This document shows, one piece after another, positions 21,601-32,545 of a DNA stretch of 64,000 nt (position 1 is its first letter; the number at the start of each line of letters is the position of its first letter). Both the position numbers and the translations under genes were made by a program. The DNA comes from Tetragonia tetragonoides (taxonomy: Eukaryota > Streptophyta > Magnoliopsida > Caryophyllales > Aizoaceae). The DNA lies in NCBI GenBank assembly GCA_038025085.1, contig CM076141.1, positions 19,594,001 through 19,658,000 of the forward strand. The letters are read 5' to 3'. The notes below the pieces were generated by a model. The model was not told the origin of the DNA. It saw only the letters and a program-made list of their open reading frames with translations, and ran no database searches.

Positions 21601-23356
21601 TGTTTAAGAAGTGTAGTGCCATCATCCTCGTTTGGAGGGTTTTGGTCCTTGTTCTGGACTAGTGGAGAGTCTCTCACTTGTGGTATAACTGAAGCTGTGT
21701 TTTGTAGTGGGTCCTTATTTTGGAGATGGGGTGGTATATAGTGCCTTCCCGACCCCGTGACGTGTTCAACTTCAGGAGATTCATCATCAAAGGAGTCGCA
21801 CCATGCTTTAGAAATCTAGAGGGTAGAATCTTCCTTGTCGCTATCGCTTTCCTACAGTCCAACTACCTCTAGGTGGAGGAAGTGAAGCTTGGTGATATAG
21901 AATGTCCAATTGGGACAATCAAGCGAGAGGGGTCCTTTTCTTCCTCTTCATTTGTAATGAAAAAGACCGCAACCAGAGGATTAGTGTTGTTGTTTGGAGT
22001 GGGAACATTTTTTGGCTTGGGAATAGTCCCATTGTCAAAGAGATCCTGGATTTTATTCTTCAGTGTCCAACACTTCTCGGTGTCATGTCCTTTTCCTCTA
22101 TGGAATTTGCAATAAAGATTAGGATTCCTGATGGGCTCCTCTTTTCGATGTCAGGATCCGGAGTGGGACCCACGACATTGAGATAGTCATTCTTGACAAG
22201 CTTTTCCAAAGCTTTACCATAGGTCATGCCCAATGGGGTTTATTGCCTTTGCGGTTTGTCGTAGACAGCATTGACTTCATTAACCTTGTTGGAAGAGTTT
22301 CCCGAATTGGGCTTCTTCTTGTAGTTCGAGTTATAAGTGCCTTTGTTGAAGAAATCCTTGCTTTTCTCCTTTTTAAGTGCTTGATCGTCCTCTATGAGCA
22401 ATCCCACACTATTGAGTTGTGTGTAGGCAGTAATTGCTTGATATTTGAGAGGATTCAAGTAAGGAGGTTGTAAATTCTTGATAAGTTTCCGAATTTTCTC
22501 TTCCTCAGATGGACGGTCGAGCATTTCGGCAACTTTAGTTTCTCCATTTCTTAACAAAGTCAGTGAAGCTTTCATTTTCACCTTGCTTTATTGCTTCCAA
22601 CTCTATCATTGTAGTTGGTTGGATGACAATGTCGGCATACCTAGTGAGGAATAAGCTCGACACTTTGTTCCATTCCTGAATTTGATTGGGCTCAAGCTTG
22701 CAGAACCATGCCCTAACAGTGGGGTCCAAGGTTTTTGAGAAAAGGTGAATATAGAGGTTTAGGTCCACTCCTCTTAGGCCCATTGCGTTAGTGAAAGCCT
22801 TTATGTGATCTTTTGGATCGTCGGTCCCTTTGAAGGTGGGGACTTTAGGCTTAGAGAACTTTTGTGGGAGCATCCCCTTGATGTGAGAGGAATATCCTCC
22901 AGCATTGATCATGTAGTCACTTATGATCTTCTTTTGAGTTAGAGCCAACTCAAGGTTCTTAATTTGAGCACTTAGCTCTTCTACTTTGTCATCTCGAGGT
23001 GGAGGATCGTCTTGGTTAAAAGGGTCAGTTTTCTTAACCTTGCTTTCTATCCATGTCACACGGTTTCCCATGGTTTCCAACATTTTTATCATTTCAGCCA
23101 ACATCTCATCAGTAAACTTAGGTGGTATGTCATCTTCGGCCATTTTGATCAACTTAGAACAAGATGGTTGATACGGAGGGGGAGTAACAAATACTGTGGC
23201 AGACCTAGCTTTGCCCGGAGGGGGAGATTCCAATACGAGCTTCCTAACCAGACGTTGATTACTATGATCGCGTTCCCAACTTTTCGGACCGACTGTTTTC
23301 TTCCCAATCCTGGATAGCGGATAAGACTTAGAAAAGGAAAGACTAACAAGTTCCAC
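21601..23356 (-). pseudogene. gag of B1
   Basis: The N-terminal part (23356-22535) is open: MAEDDIPP, a coiled-coil-like stretch, then MPQKF-type core KVPTFKGTDDPKDHIKAFT and FSKTLDPTVRAWFCKLEP. A frameshift near 22560 and a stop at 22240 break the C-terminal part. A zinc knuckle of CHHC type is at 22070-22111 (CKFHRGKGHDTEKC). Aligns throughout with the unbroken B2 copy. Confidence 0.8.
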
Positions 23357-24659
23357 AAAAGAAAAGTTTTAAAACAAAGATGGGAAATTCCTATCTAAAA
23401 TATTCCATCAACATAGTTACCCTTGGGGACTAAGTAATGGGTTTAGGTCAAAAAATCTCGACACGGGAAAAGAAAGATAAAAGATATTATACTCTTGACT
23501 AAAAGGAGAGGGGAGAGATATTATCTCGACTCAATATGGGATAAAGCAAAAGATATTATACTCTTGACTAAAAGGAGAGGGGAGAGATATTATCTCGACT
23601 CAATATGGGATAAAGCAAAAGATATTACACTCTTGACTAAAAGGAGCAGGGAGAGATATTATGTTGACTCAATATGGGATAAAGCAAAAGATATTATACT
23701 CTTGACTAAAATGAGAGGGGAGAGATATTATCTCGACTCAATATGGGATAAAGCAAAAGATATTATACTCTTGACTAAAGGAGAGGGGAGAGATATTATC
23801 TCGACTCAATATGGGATAAAGCAAAAGATATTATACTCTTGACTAAAAGGAGAGGGGAGAGATATTATCTAGACTCAATATGGGATAAAGCAAAAGATAT
23901 TATACTCTTGACTAAAAGGAGAGGGGAGAGATATTATAGAGATCTTTTGACCTAGACTCACTACCTAAATAAAAAGAAAGAATAAAGCATCCAAATCTTT
24001 CCTAAGGTAACGAGCATCACATAGAACATTCAGGGATATTGTTTCCTAAAAATAAAGATTCTACACTCAATATTAAGACAAAATCTAGACTCAAAAAAGG
24101 AAAAGATCCTAATTGGGGTCTAACCTAATATTCTATGACGACCAAAAAGACTACGCAAAGATTGCGTTCACATATGGGCAATTAGCACAACAATGCAAAT
24201 GACATGATTAGGAAGATCTAGCATGGACATGGGACTGAGTTTCAACCTAAAACATTGGTTCTAGTTCATGCAATGGGGTAGGCTTAAGGATTTTGGTCAA
24301 AAGGTACTCATGATCAAGAATGTACTACAATCCGCGGGATGCGCGACAATGTGAGGCATTCTAGTTATCCTACTCGTCGAATGGACGAAGCGTAGGAAGG
24401 TACATGAGGTGGGGAGATCCATGTTTCTTGGCAAAGAAGAATCGAGTGGATTCTCACCAAGGCACTTCACCACACTCCATTGGCTAAGAAACTAGTTTGA
24501 CCTTGTAAAAACAAGCTCGGAAGTCGCGCAAGCGTATGCACATGAATGCAAATTAATAGATGAATGACAAGTCACAAAATAATAAGAACACTCAAGGTAG
24601 TGAACGAAGCAAAAATAATGATAATGAATCGATTTTCAAGTTACACCCTCTTAATCATG
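23357..24659 (-). other. Leader of B1 between primer site and gag
   Basis: No gene is supported. It holds the 69-bp tandem array (23480-23938) and, at 24290-24540, a G/C-richer stretch shared with B2. Confidence 0.55.
23480..23938. repeat. Tandem array, 68-69 bp period, in the B1 leader
   Basis: About 6.5 units, each with GGAGAGGGGAGAGATATTAT, CTCGACTCAATATGGGAT and AAAAGATATTATACTCTTG. Units of 69 bp keep one frame open (23-residue period), but a unit with one A less breaks it. The array also occurs in B2 (43545-44035). Confidence 0.88.
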
Positions 24660-24677
24660 TCCCCAGTGAAGTCGCCA
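24660..24677 (-). other. Primer-binding site of B1
   Basis: Minus strand TGGCGACTTCACTGGGGA, one base inside the 5' LTR. Best preserved of the four Tat sites in the window. Confidence 0.7.
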
Positions 24678-24678
24678 C

Positions 24679-25564
24679 TGTAGGCTGTCGTATTTTTCTC
24701 CCCACTTTTCACATGTCTTCCTTCGACCCTTTCTGGGTTCGGGTTTCCGGATAGCCTGGGAGAGCGCGGTGGTGTTCGAGTTTCGTGAATCTTTGAGTGT
24801 GAATGCACGTCAAGATTTATGCACCAAGGACATAATTAAGATTCTTGGAAGTCGCCACAAAATTTTAAGGTAATTTGGAAACCTTGGAGTCAAGTCGATA
24901 GTCTAGAAAGACGTCAACTCAACTCCTGTGCACCCCAGTCCCTATTGGGGAAATTGACTTCATAAATAAGTTCGGGGGCGTAGGTGCGAGCTAGGAAGGT
25001 GTTAGTCACCCAACTCACCCGTTGACAACAACGACCTTTACTAATCGATTCAATATAATTATTATTCTACAGTTCCAAACAAGGTTCAATTTGTCCAAAT
25101 TCGTAGTTTTAACTAATGGTTGAACAAACATTATTATTGTGACTACTTTTAACAATTTATTAAGTTACATAATTTTATTGCTAGAAAACGATAAATATGC
25201 TAAACCCTGCAAGTTAGAGGATAAACACATAATTTATCCACCAATCCAGAAACAAAGCATGGTTCAATAATAAAAAAAAAAGCAATAAATAACAAAATTA
25301 AAACATTCATTCATCCATTAATTAGGCTTAACACAAGCCCTTTTGCTCAAAACGCACCATGCATGTACATATCACATAAACCAAAACCGTTAGTAATAAC
25401 AAGCAATATAAAAACTATTCCCTCAGGTTGGATTACCTGGATGCTCACAATGAACTTATTGGGTTATATTGCTTGAATTCATGCTCTTGATGAAGTGTGA
25501 AGGCTTATTTTGTGGTGCTAGGCTAACCCTAAAGAAGGAGTAGAATCAGAATTTATGGTTTAAC

Positions 25565-25636
<72 letters not shown>

Positions 25637-26277
25637 GAATTTTCAGCCTAGGAGTCTCTAACTACCAACCTTTCAGAGAGAATGTCCAACCTCTTCAACT
25701 GAACCCTATGGTTTATTTATGTAGAAGAGGGGGAGCTGCCAGGGTTTGGCACAGAAATCGAATGGGCCTCAAATTTCCGTCCGCGAGAAAAGGCCCAGGC
25801 GGCCATACAGCTTGCCCAAGCGGCCAAGCTGGCAGGACAAGCGGTCAAACCGCTTGGCAAGCAGCTTAGCCGCAAGGCAAGCGGTCACGCCGCTTGAGCT
25901 CAAGCGTGGCCGCTTGGACCTGGAGTGGCATGCCTGTATAGGCGCCTGACGTGTTTTTCACGCGGGGGAGCCTTTTCCGAGAAGGTCCAGGCGGGGTTGA
26001 CTGAGTTCCCTTGTTTGACCAAGGGTTGACTCATGGGTTTGGGTTCCCTTTCGGGCCCTTAGGTTCAAAGAGGCCTATCTCTCAGTTTTGGACTCCAATT
26101 GAATTGAGTCCAACTTGTTTGGATCACCTGTACAAAAGGCTTCCACTAGTTAATTCAAATGAACTGGGCTAATCATCAGAGCAATCATTCTCGCAACCCA
26201 ATTTCGAGCAAAATCCAATCCTTTTATCATCGGGTTTTTACGGGGACTTATTATAGACACAATTTTTGGTGTCTACA
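24679..26277 (-). repeat. 5' LTR of B1 (1,599 bp)
   Basis: Same borders as the LTR at 7937. It is longer mainly because of a GA microsatellite. The dyad array is at 25811-25925; the TATA position (25722-25710) reads ATAAATAAA on the minus strand. Confidence 0.88.
25566..25633. repeat. (GA)n microsatellite inside the 5' LTR of B1
   Basis: About 34 GA units, against about 8 at the same place in the other LTR of B1 (8831-8847). Confidence 0.9.
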
Positions 26278-28146
26278 GCTGCAGCCTATTGGTCCAACCC
26301 CAAAACCATCCATTAAAGGCCGTAACTGGAAAGAGAGCGAATACTGCAAGTACCATCAAGGAAAAGGGCATGACATCGACAACTGTTGGGATCATAAGCA
26401 TGCTATCCAAGATAGAATTGAGAATGGCACCATACCCTTACCAAACCCTGGACAAGCACCCAGCAACTCCAACAACCCTTTAGGTGTAATCCTCCATATT
26501 AGTGTTGAAGATGCCCTGGGACTTGAGATCGCCGGAATATGGGACAGCGACAAAGAAGACGTATGGGAAGTCCAAACCAGACCTCCCATAGGCGTGGCTC
26601 ATTTGACACGTTCTAGTCGTCACTATAGGCCACCAAACATCTATAGTGACAGGGCTCAGCCTCCAGCTGAAGAAGAAGCTGAAGAAATTTCTGCCAAAGA
26701 CAAAGAGTCTCCCATCACAGGACAACACAAAAGAATCAAAGCTGATATCTCCATTTGGCAACTCTTAGCCTCGTCCTACGGACACCGACAAGCCATTTTG
26801 GAGGCCTTGTCAAAAGTTTCGGTGTCACAAGATATGAGGCCTGACGAGCTGGTCAGCTTCTTAGTAGGGGATAAACCTCAACCGACCATTACTTTCTCCA
26901 ATAGTGACCTGCCTCCCGAAGGATCCTCACACAACAATGCCTTATACTTGATTGTATTCGCTATGGGCTAGTATGTGCGTATGACCCTAGTGGACAATGG
27001 ATTTGCCGTGAACGTATGCCCAAAAGAACTGCAGTGAAATTGGGCATCGATATCAAGAATTTGGCTCACTCAGCAAAAGCCTTACGTGCTTATGACAACT
27101 CCAGCCGAAAGGACCTTGGCACCATAACCATGAATGTCACCTCAGGAGCTATAGAGAAAATGGTCCAGTTTTATGTCATGGATATTCCGGCCACTTTCAA
27201 CCTATTGTTGGGACGACCATGGCTCCATGGTCTAAATGTTGTAGCCTCTACCCTCCATCAGAAAGTCAAGCTGATGCTAGAAGGAGAAATTGTGGAAATC
27301 GAAGCCAATCCAATCAAAGCCACCATTGATAAGGCTCCTGTCTTGAAAATAGAACATGATAGTGAAGACATTGACCTTTCGGGATTCTCTCCTGAAGAAG
27401 TAGCCCTCATAGAAGAAGACACCAAATCTTACACCTCCACTGGTTCTGAAGAGCTCGAAACATACCCTCTTGAAGAAATACGAGAACCCGATGAGTTCGA
27501 GGAAATAAAAGAAACCATCGAAGGGATTTCTATCTATGTGGCACACTACCACAATGCAATTTGGCAAATGAAGGACAAAATTGCTTCACTAGACAAACCC
27601 ACAGAGTGCAACATTGTTCTGGAAAAAGGGGAAGCTTGTTTCCAACAGGATGAGATGTTAAGCGAGATGGTCAAGTACGTATACGCTCACCCGAGAAGAC
27701 CTACCCCTCAAAAACTCCCAAGGGATGGGAATCCCTATCTCCGGTGCAAATATTGCGTAGCCAATGCGCATCATACCAACCAGTGCAAACCCCTAAAAAG
27801 GGTGATCACCTCCTTCATTGATCGAGGACCCATGTGGTCTCCCAACACTTGGGCTATAAAAGGGTGGCGTCGTTTCGACCAAAAACAATACACTCCACTG
27901 AACAACCCCATTGGGAACGTTATGAATGTCCTCATCTGGAGAGGAGACCATAAGCCTGTGATTCCCACTGACAACCTCCAAGAGATAAATAAGGATAAAG
28001 ATTTCTACTGCCGCTATCATCGAGTCTTCAGCCAGTACATGGACGATTGCGTCCGCTTAAAGGATGACATACAGGAAATCATAGACAGCGGAGAGATTTT
28101 GCCAGCTCTGAAAGAAGAATATAATACCTATGGAACCTCGAACTAG
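26278..28146 (+). pseudogene. gag C-terminus, protease and zinc-knuckle linker of element A
   Basis: Continues the gag frame from 7936. A CHHC knuckle at 26345-26386 (CKYHQGKGHDIDNC) is followed by the protease with TLVDNGFAVNVCP (Ser of DNGS changed to Phe) and FNLLLGRPWLHGLNVVAST. TAG at 26969-26971 and a frameshift near 27010 break it; 27016-28146 is then open for 376 codons. This stretch holds a CCHC knuckle at 27745-27786 (CKYCVANAHHTNQC) and a decayed one at 28009-28050 (CRYHRVFSQYMDDC). Knuckles on both sides of the protease are unusual for Gypsy elements. Confidence 0.75.
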
Positions 28147-28500
28147 TTGGCTACCAACAAGAGCTAGAGGAATCGAGTCTGAGTACCCAAGTTTTGTCGA
28201 GTTAGGATCTTAGCTAAAGCTTAAGGTTGAGTATGGAATACGGGGTGTTCCCCTTTTTACTTTTCTTTCTAAGTCCAGTTTCTTTTTGACGGGAATTAGA
28301 GACCCTCTTCTCTAAAGTCATGTGTGCTTATCTTTTGTTGCAAATCAATAAAAATTCCTGTTGCTCATTTCTTCCTTTGTTTAGCTATTGACAAATCCGA
28401 TGAACTCAAAGTTGCATAAATCAATAACTAATCAATTTGAGCAATGTAAGTAAACATCGCAAAACAAGAATGCAAATTATCTCTTTTTACAGGAATTCGA
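28147..28500 (+). other. Spacer after the protease frame of A, with a possible intron
   Basis: No coding signal. A GTAAGTAAAC donor-like string (28446) and TTTTTACAG acceptor-like string (end 28492) would define a 47-bp segment, too short for a typical plant intron. Ogre elements do have an intron between protease and RT, so a longer one using another donor is possible. Confidence 0.3.
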
Positions 28501-28838
28501 GTAGCTGAAGTCTCTCAATGATGCCACTCCACAAGAAGAAGCGAGCCAAGTTTCTACAATAATCTCGATACAGGCCTAATCCTGGCTCCAATCGAAGAAG
28601 ATCCTTGGTACCAAGATGTATTCAACTACGTCACCAAAGGAATATACCCTCATAACGCGCCAATAAGAGCTCAACGGGCCATCCATCTCTTAGCGGCGTA
28701 ATACGAAAAATACAAGGGGGTTCTATATAAGAAGTCCCACAACGGGGTCAACCTCAGATGTGTAAACTCCGAAGAAGAAGCAGAGATTATGAACGAGGTA
28801 CACAATGGAGTTTGCGGACCACACATGAATGGTCGCCA
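28501..28838 (+). pseudogene. pol fragment of A (RNase H end to integrase N-terminus)
   Basis: Reads DPWYQDVFNYVTKGIYP, APIRAQRAIHLLAA, a TAA, then SHNGVNLRCVNSEEEAEIM and VHNGVCGPHMNGR, where it stops. The same segment is at 63212-62976 on the minus strand. RT and RNase H that should precede it are missing. Confidence 0.72.
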
Positions 28839-28841
28839 TTG

Positions 28842-29580
28842 TAGACTGAAGAAGTAGAATGGTACCCATTCAACAATAGAATTGAATTTGGCATCTCATT
28901 TTTGGAATAGAGATAACCATCCTTTTACCTCTTTGGAGCATTTTCGGGCTACCTTTGAGAGTCATGTTGCGTCGAAGGTATGTTTCCTTTGATTTGCTTA
29001 TGTAATTTATTTATTTTTTCTGATCCATTTGGTGTAAATGAACTTTGATTTGGTAATCTGCGGGTGTCGTGGACTACCTTCGACGGTATTCCCGGGGCTC
29101 CACCCCTTATTACCGTCGAGTCTTTTAGGGTATCTTCCTTGCGGGTGGTCTTTGAGGGGCCATTTGGCTTTGTGTGGTACTTGGGGGACCGCTTGACTCG
29201 GCTGGTCTATCCTGCCTTGGGTGGTCATTTGGTTTTGGAGGACCCTCCGATGACCATGTTCTACCTGTGCAGCGTTAGCGTGGAAGAGTTGAGGGTCGTG
29301 GCTCGTGGTATGGCGGCCACGGGGTTTATTGAAACGGAGATTGCTAGCTTGGATCGTACGGCTGCATACCTGGCCTATTGCTTGGGTCGTCTAATGCCGG
29401 ACCTCACTTCTGAGGTAAGACCTTTATTTGTGCCCTTCTCAGCTATATGCGTGATATACTGACTTTTGTGTTTTGTAGGCGGATCTTTTGGCTCCTCAGG
29501 GTCCCAGGAGGTCCCATTCTAGAGTTCTTCGAGGCCAGCCCCCAAATGTGACCTTGCCGAGCAATGAGGTGAGGTACATT
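28842..29580 (+). pseudogene. PMD accessory gene of D, 5' part, interrupted by element C
   Basis: A first piece (to 28978) reads FWNRDNHPFTSLEHFRATF before a GTATGT donor. The next exon, 29062-29413, holds the late PMD block (SWTTFDGIPGAP, FEGPFGFVWYLGDRL, VARGMAATGF); its acceptor reads CGG instead of CAG. The following exon starts at 29480 and is cut at 29580 by C, resuming at 57798. The PMD core exon (YNWGLPAYS-like) is missing, lost at the junction with A. Comparison with 1-1329 shows that no base other than the 5-bp duplication is gained at the insertion. Confidence 0.72.
29576..29580. repeat. Target-site duplication of C, left copy (ACATT)
   Basis: Identical to 57793-57797. The uninterrupted sequence is visible at about 455-475. 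Confidence 0.9.
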
Positions 29581-30430
29581 TGTAACGCCCCGGTTTGCAT
29601 ACCACTAATTAAGCATGATTATAAACAACTAATCCAAACCGATGCGCCACCGCCGTACTTACCCTAAGGCAAGTACAAGGCTAAGATAGATATAGAGAAG
29701 TCAAACTTATATTAAATGTTCATAAAAGTAGAATTGTCATTATTACAACCCGATTACTACCAAATGAATTACATAGAGTTCTCATCTATTTGCGGAAGCC
29801 ACGGTGCAACTATGCAACACAACCAAGAACACTAACAAAGCATAAAATACAGTCATTCATCCTTACTCTCACCCTTGCCCAAATCTGTATCACATCATAA
29901 ATCATACAAAGAGAACAAACACAAAACAAAGAGAAAATTGGCGAAAGCTAAGTACACTCACCCCACCATGTAAAATTCATTTTAGTTTATTTTTAAAATA
30001 CATTTAGCATCAACAACCAATAACTTATAATAATAGTAATAATAATCATAATAATACTCAGAAATATATTTAAAGAGATTGTTTGTCCTTATTATCATGT
30101 TTCATTCATTTACGTAAATAGCCATGCATACGTACCAATTTATACTAAAAGAATATCAAACAAATATCAATATACTCATAATTATTATTACTCAGAAAAT
30201 GACCTTTGAGGTCTAAATATCAAATAAACTTATTATGTCACAAGTCACTCGATTGCTTAAACGTAAGCAATGTTGGTCAATATTATTAACTTAGGTAGTG
30301 TGGAAGAGCATGCTTAACTCAGACTCTGAGAGTCCTACCCTCGGGTTTATCAATATATATATATATATATATATATTATTTCATCCAGCATGTCGGTGTA
30401 TATCATATATCATTTCATTCGGCCTATCGG

Positions 30431-30435
30431 CGCAT
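30431..30435. repeat. Target-site duplication of B2, left copy (CGCAT)
   Basis: Identical to 46342-46346. Confidence 0.9.
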
Positions 30436-31980
30436 TGTAGGCTGCCGTATTTTTCTCCCCTCTTTTCCACGTACCTCACCTTCGGCCCTCCTTTCGGAGG
30501 GTCGGGTTTTTCGGACAGCCTGGGAGAGCGTGTTGGGTGATCAAATTTCGTGAATCTTTTAGTGTATATGCACATGGAGATTTTTGTACCAAGGACATGA
30601 TTAAGATTGTCAGAAGTCGCCACCAAATTTTGAGGTAATCTGGAAACCTTGGAGATCAAGTCGATAGTCTAGAAAGACGTCAACTCAACTCCTGTGCACC
30701 CCAATCCCTATTGGGGAAATTGACTTCTTTAAAGAGTTCGGGGGCGTAGGTACGAGCTAGGAAGGAGTTAGGCGCCCAACTCGCCCGTTAAAAACAACGA
30801 CCTTTACTAATCGATCCAATATAATTATTAATGCTACGGTTCCAAACAGGGTTCAGTTTGTCCAAATTCCTAGTTTTAACTAATGGGTTTGAACAAGCAT
30901 TATTAATGTGACCACTTTTAACAATTTATCAAGTTACATGCTTTTTATTGCTAGAAAACGATAAATATGCTAGAAACCTGCGAGTTAGAAGACAAACAAG
31001 GTAATTCCTCCACCAATTCACAAACAAAGCATAATTCAAAATAAAGCAATAAATAATAAATATGCATTCATTCATCCATTCATTAGGCTTAATACAAGCC
31101 CTATTGCCCAAAACGCGCCATGCATGTACATATCACTTAAACCAAATTCGTTAGTAATAACAAGCAATATAAAATTTATTGAAAACCCTCAGGTTGGCTT
31201 ACCTGAATGCTCACAATGAACTTATTGGGTTGTATTGCCAGAATTCATGCTCTTGATGAAGTAGGAAGGTTTATTTTTATGGTGCTAGGGCTAATCCTAA
31301 AGAATGAGTAGAATCAGAATTTAGGGTTTATAATATGAGAGAGAATCTCCAACCTCTTAGAGAGAATCTCCAACCTTCTTATATAGAAGAGGGGGAGCTG
31401 CCAGAGTTTGGCATGAAAATCCAATGGGCCTCGAATCTTGCCGTCAGCGAGAAAGGGGCCAGGCGGCCAAACCGCTAGGCCGAGCGGCCAAACCGGCAGG
31501 CCAAGCGGTCAAGCCGCTTGGCAAGCGGCTTAGCCACAAGGCAGGCGGTCAAACAGTTTGGCCTAGCGGCACAGCCGCTTGTCCTAGCGGCCACCGCTTG
31601 AGCCCAAAGCTTGGCCGCTTGGACCTGGTGCGGTGTGCCTGCATAGGCGCCTGGCATGATTTTCGTGCGAGGGAGGCTCTTCCGTGGGGGCCACGCGGGA
31701 TTGACTGAGCTCCCTTGTTTAGCAAGGGTTGATTCATGGGTTTGGGTTCCCTTTCGGGCCTTTAGGTTCAACGACGCCTATCTCTTAGTTTTGGACTCCA
31801 ATTGAATTGAGTCCAACTGGTTTGGATCACCTGTACAAAAAGCTTCCACGGGCTAATTCAAGTGAACTAGGCTAATCATCAGAGCAATTATGCTCGCAAT
31901 CCAAGTTCAAGCAAAATCCAATCCTTTCATCATCGGGTTTTTACGAGGACTTATTATAGACACAATTTTTAGTGTCTACA
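30436..31980 (-). repeat. 3' LTR of B2 (1,545 bp)
   Basis: TGTAGGCTGCCG to GTGTCTACA. Dyad array at 31461-31632, TATA on the minus strand at 31386-31378 (CTATATAAG). Confidence 0.88.
31378..31632 (-). promoter_or_regulatory. LTR promoter of B2, left LTR
   Basis: Array of GCGG/CCGC dyads (for example AGCGGTCAAGCCGCTTG) followed about 75 bp later by TATATAAG on the minus strand. Confidence 0.65.
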
Positions 31981-32545
31981 AAAGCCCCTACTTTGAAAAT
32001 CATTTCCTGTTCTCGCTCTTTTACAGTTATTAAAGACATAATTTTTACGGGGACTCATTTCTTGTTCTCGCTCTTTTACACTTAGAAAATCATGTGTAGG
32101 TGAACATAAAATTTCTAGGCTGAGAACTGTAGTGTCGGTAAATGTAGATAACCAATTTGCGTGAAATTGTTTTTCTGGTTAATTTGTGAATTGCCGTAGG
32201 ATTCTTGTATTTATATGCATGTGAAGAATGAATTTGTGTGAAATTCATCTTTAATTTGTGGGAAATAAATTTGTATGAAATTTACTCTCGTTGCAATTAT
32301 ATATTTCTGTGAAAATAAACTTGAATGAAGTTTACTTTTGCTGTGGAGGTAAACGGTTTTTCTAGTAAATTTGTGGAAAATAAATTTGTGTGAAATTTAC
32401 TCTCTTTAAAATTTACTCTCGTCATGTTGGCTTAGCTAAAATGCCAAATTTTACGATTTGTAAAAATTTAGGACTAAACTGGAGACTGGTAGTTGTTACT
32501 AGGATCACCTAGCTAATTTTCTTTGCAATTATTTGTGCCTTTTGG
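31981..32545 (+). other. Deletion junction and remnant of PMD intron 1 in B2
   Basis: The polypurine tract (minus AAAGTAGGGGCTTT) is followed by a 25-bp string repeated at 32005 and 32065 with LTR-derived filler between them. Then comes the end of PMD intron 1. About 1.5 kb present in B1 (3' array, promoter, exon 1) is missing. Confidence 0.6.

Larger units (their letters stand above)
7937..26277 (-). mobile_element. Tat-lineage Ty3/Gypsy element B1 with two antisense genes
   Basis: An 18,341-bp element with both LTRs (TGTAGGC...GTCTACA). Read on the minus strand: 5' LTR (24679-26277), primer site, leader with tandem repeats, gag, protease, reverse transcriptase, RNase H, archaeal-type RNase H and integrase. 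Then come the plus-strand DUF7745 and PMD genes, a repeat-filled 3' region and the 3' LTR (7937-9470). The protease motif LIDNGSA and the second RNase H place it in the Tat lineage (Tat/Ogre/Retand), where antisense extra genes downstream of pol are known. All genes carry stops or frameshifts. Confidence 0.88.
4491..28838 (+). mobile_element. Tat-lineage Ty3/Gypsy element A, truncated, split by element B1
   Basis: The order on the + strand is LTR (to 5814), primer site, leader, gag, protease region, spacer and a pol fragment that stops at 28838 against element D. Reverse transcriptase, both RNases H, most of integrase and the 3' LTR are missing. B1 is inserted in gag at 7937-26277, and the gag frame resumes exactly once one copy of the 5-bp flank is discounted. 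The left border is uncertain because the LTR start could not be fixed. Confidence 0.75.

Noticed and set aside
23495..23842. Open frame of 115 codons made of 23-residue repeats
   Set aside because: It only reflects the 69-bp tandem array; the frame breaks in units of 68 bp and in B2.
23480..23938. Regular repeats resembling a CRISPR array
   Set aside because: Whole unit is repeated with no unique spacers, and the context is a plant retrotransposon leader.
28841..28850. TGTAGACT as an LTR end at the A/D junction
   Set aside because: It resembles the B LTR end TGTAGACACC only for seven bases, and no further LTR sequence follows.
30350..30376. AT dinucleotide run as a functional site
   Set aside because: Simple microsatellite in an LTR, with no matching run in the other LTR of C.
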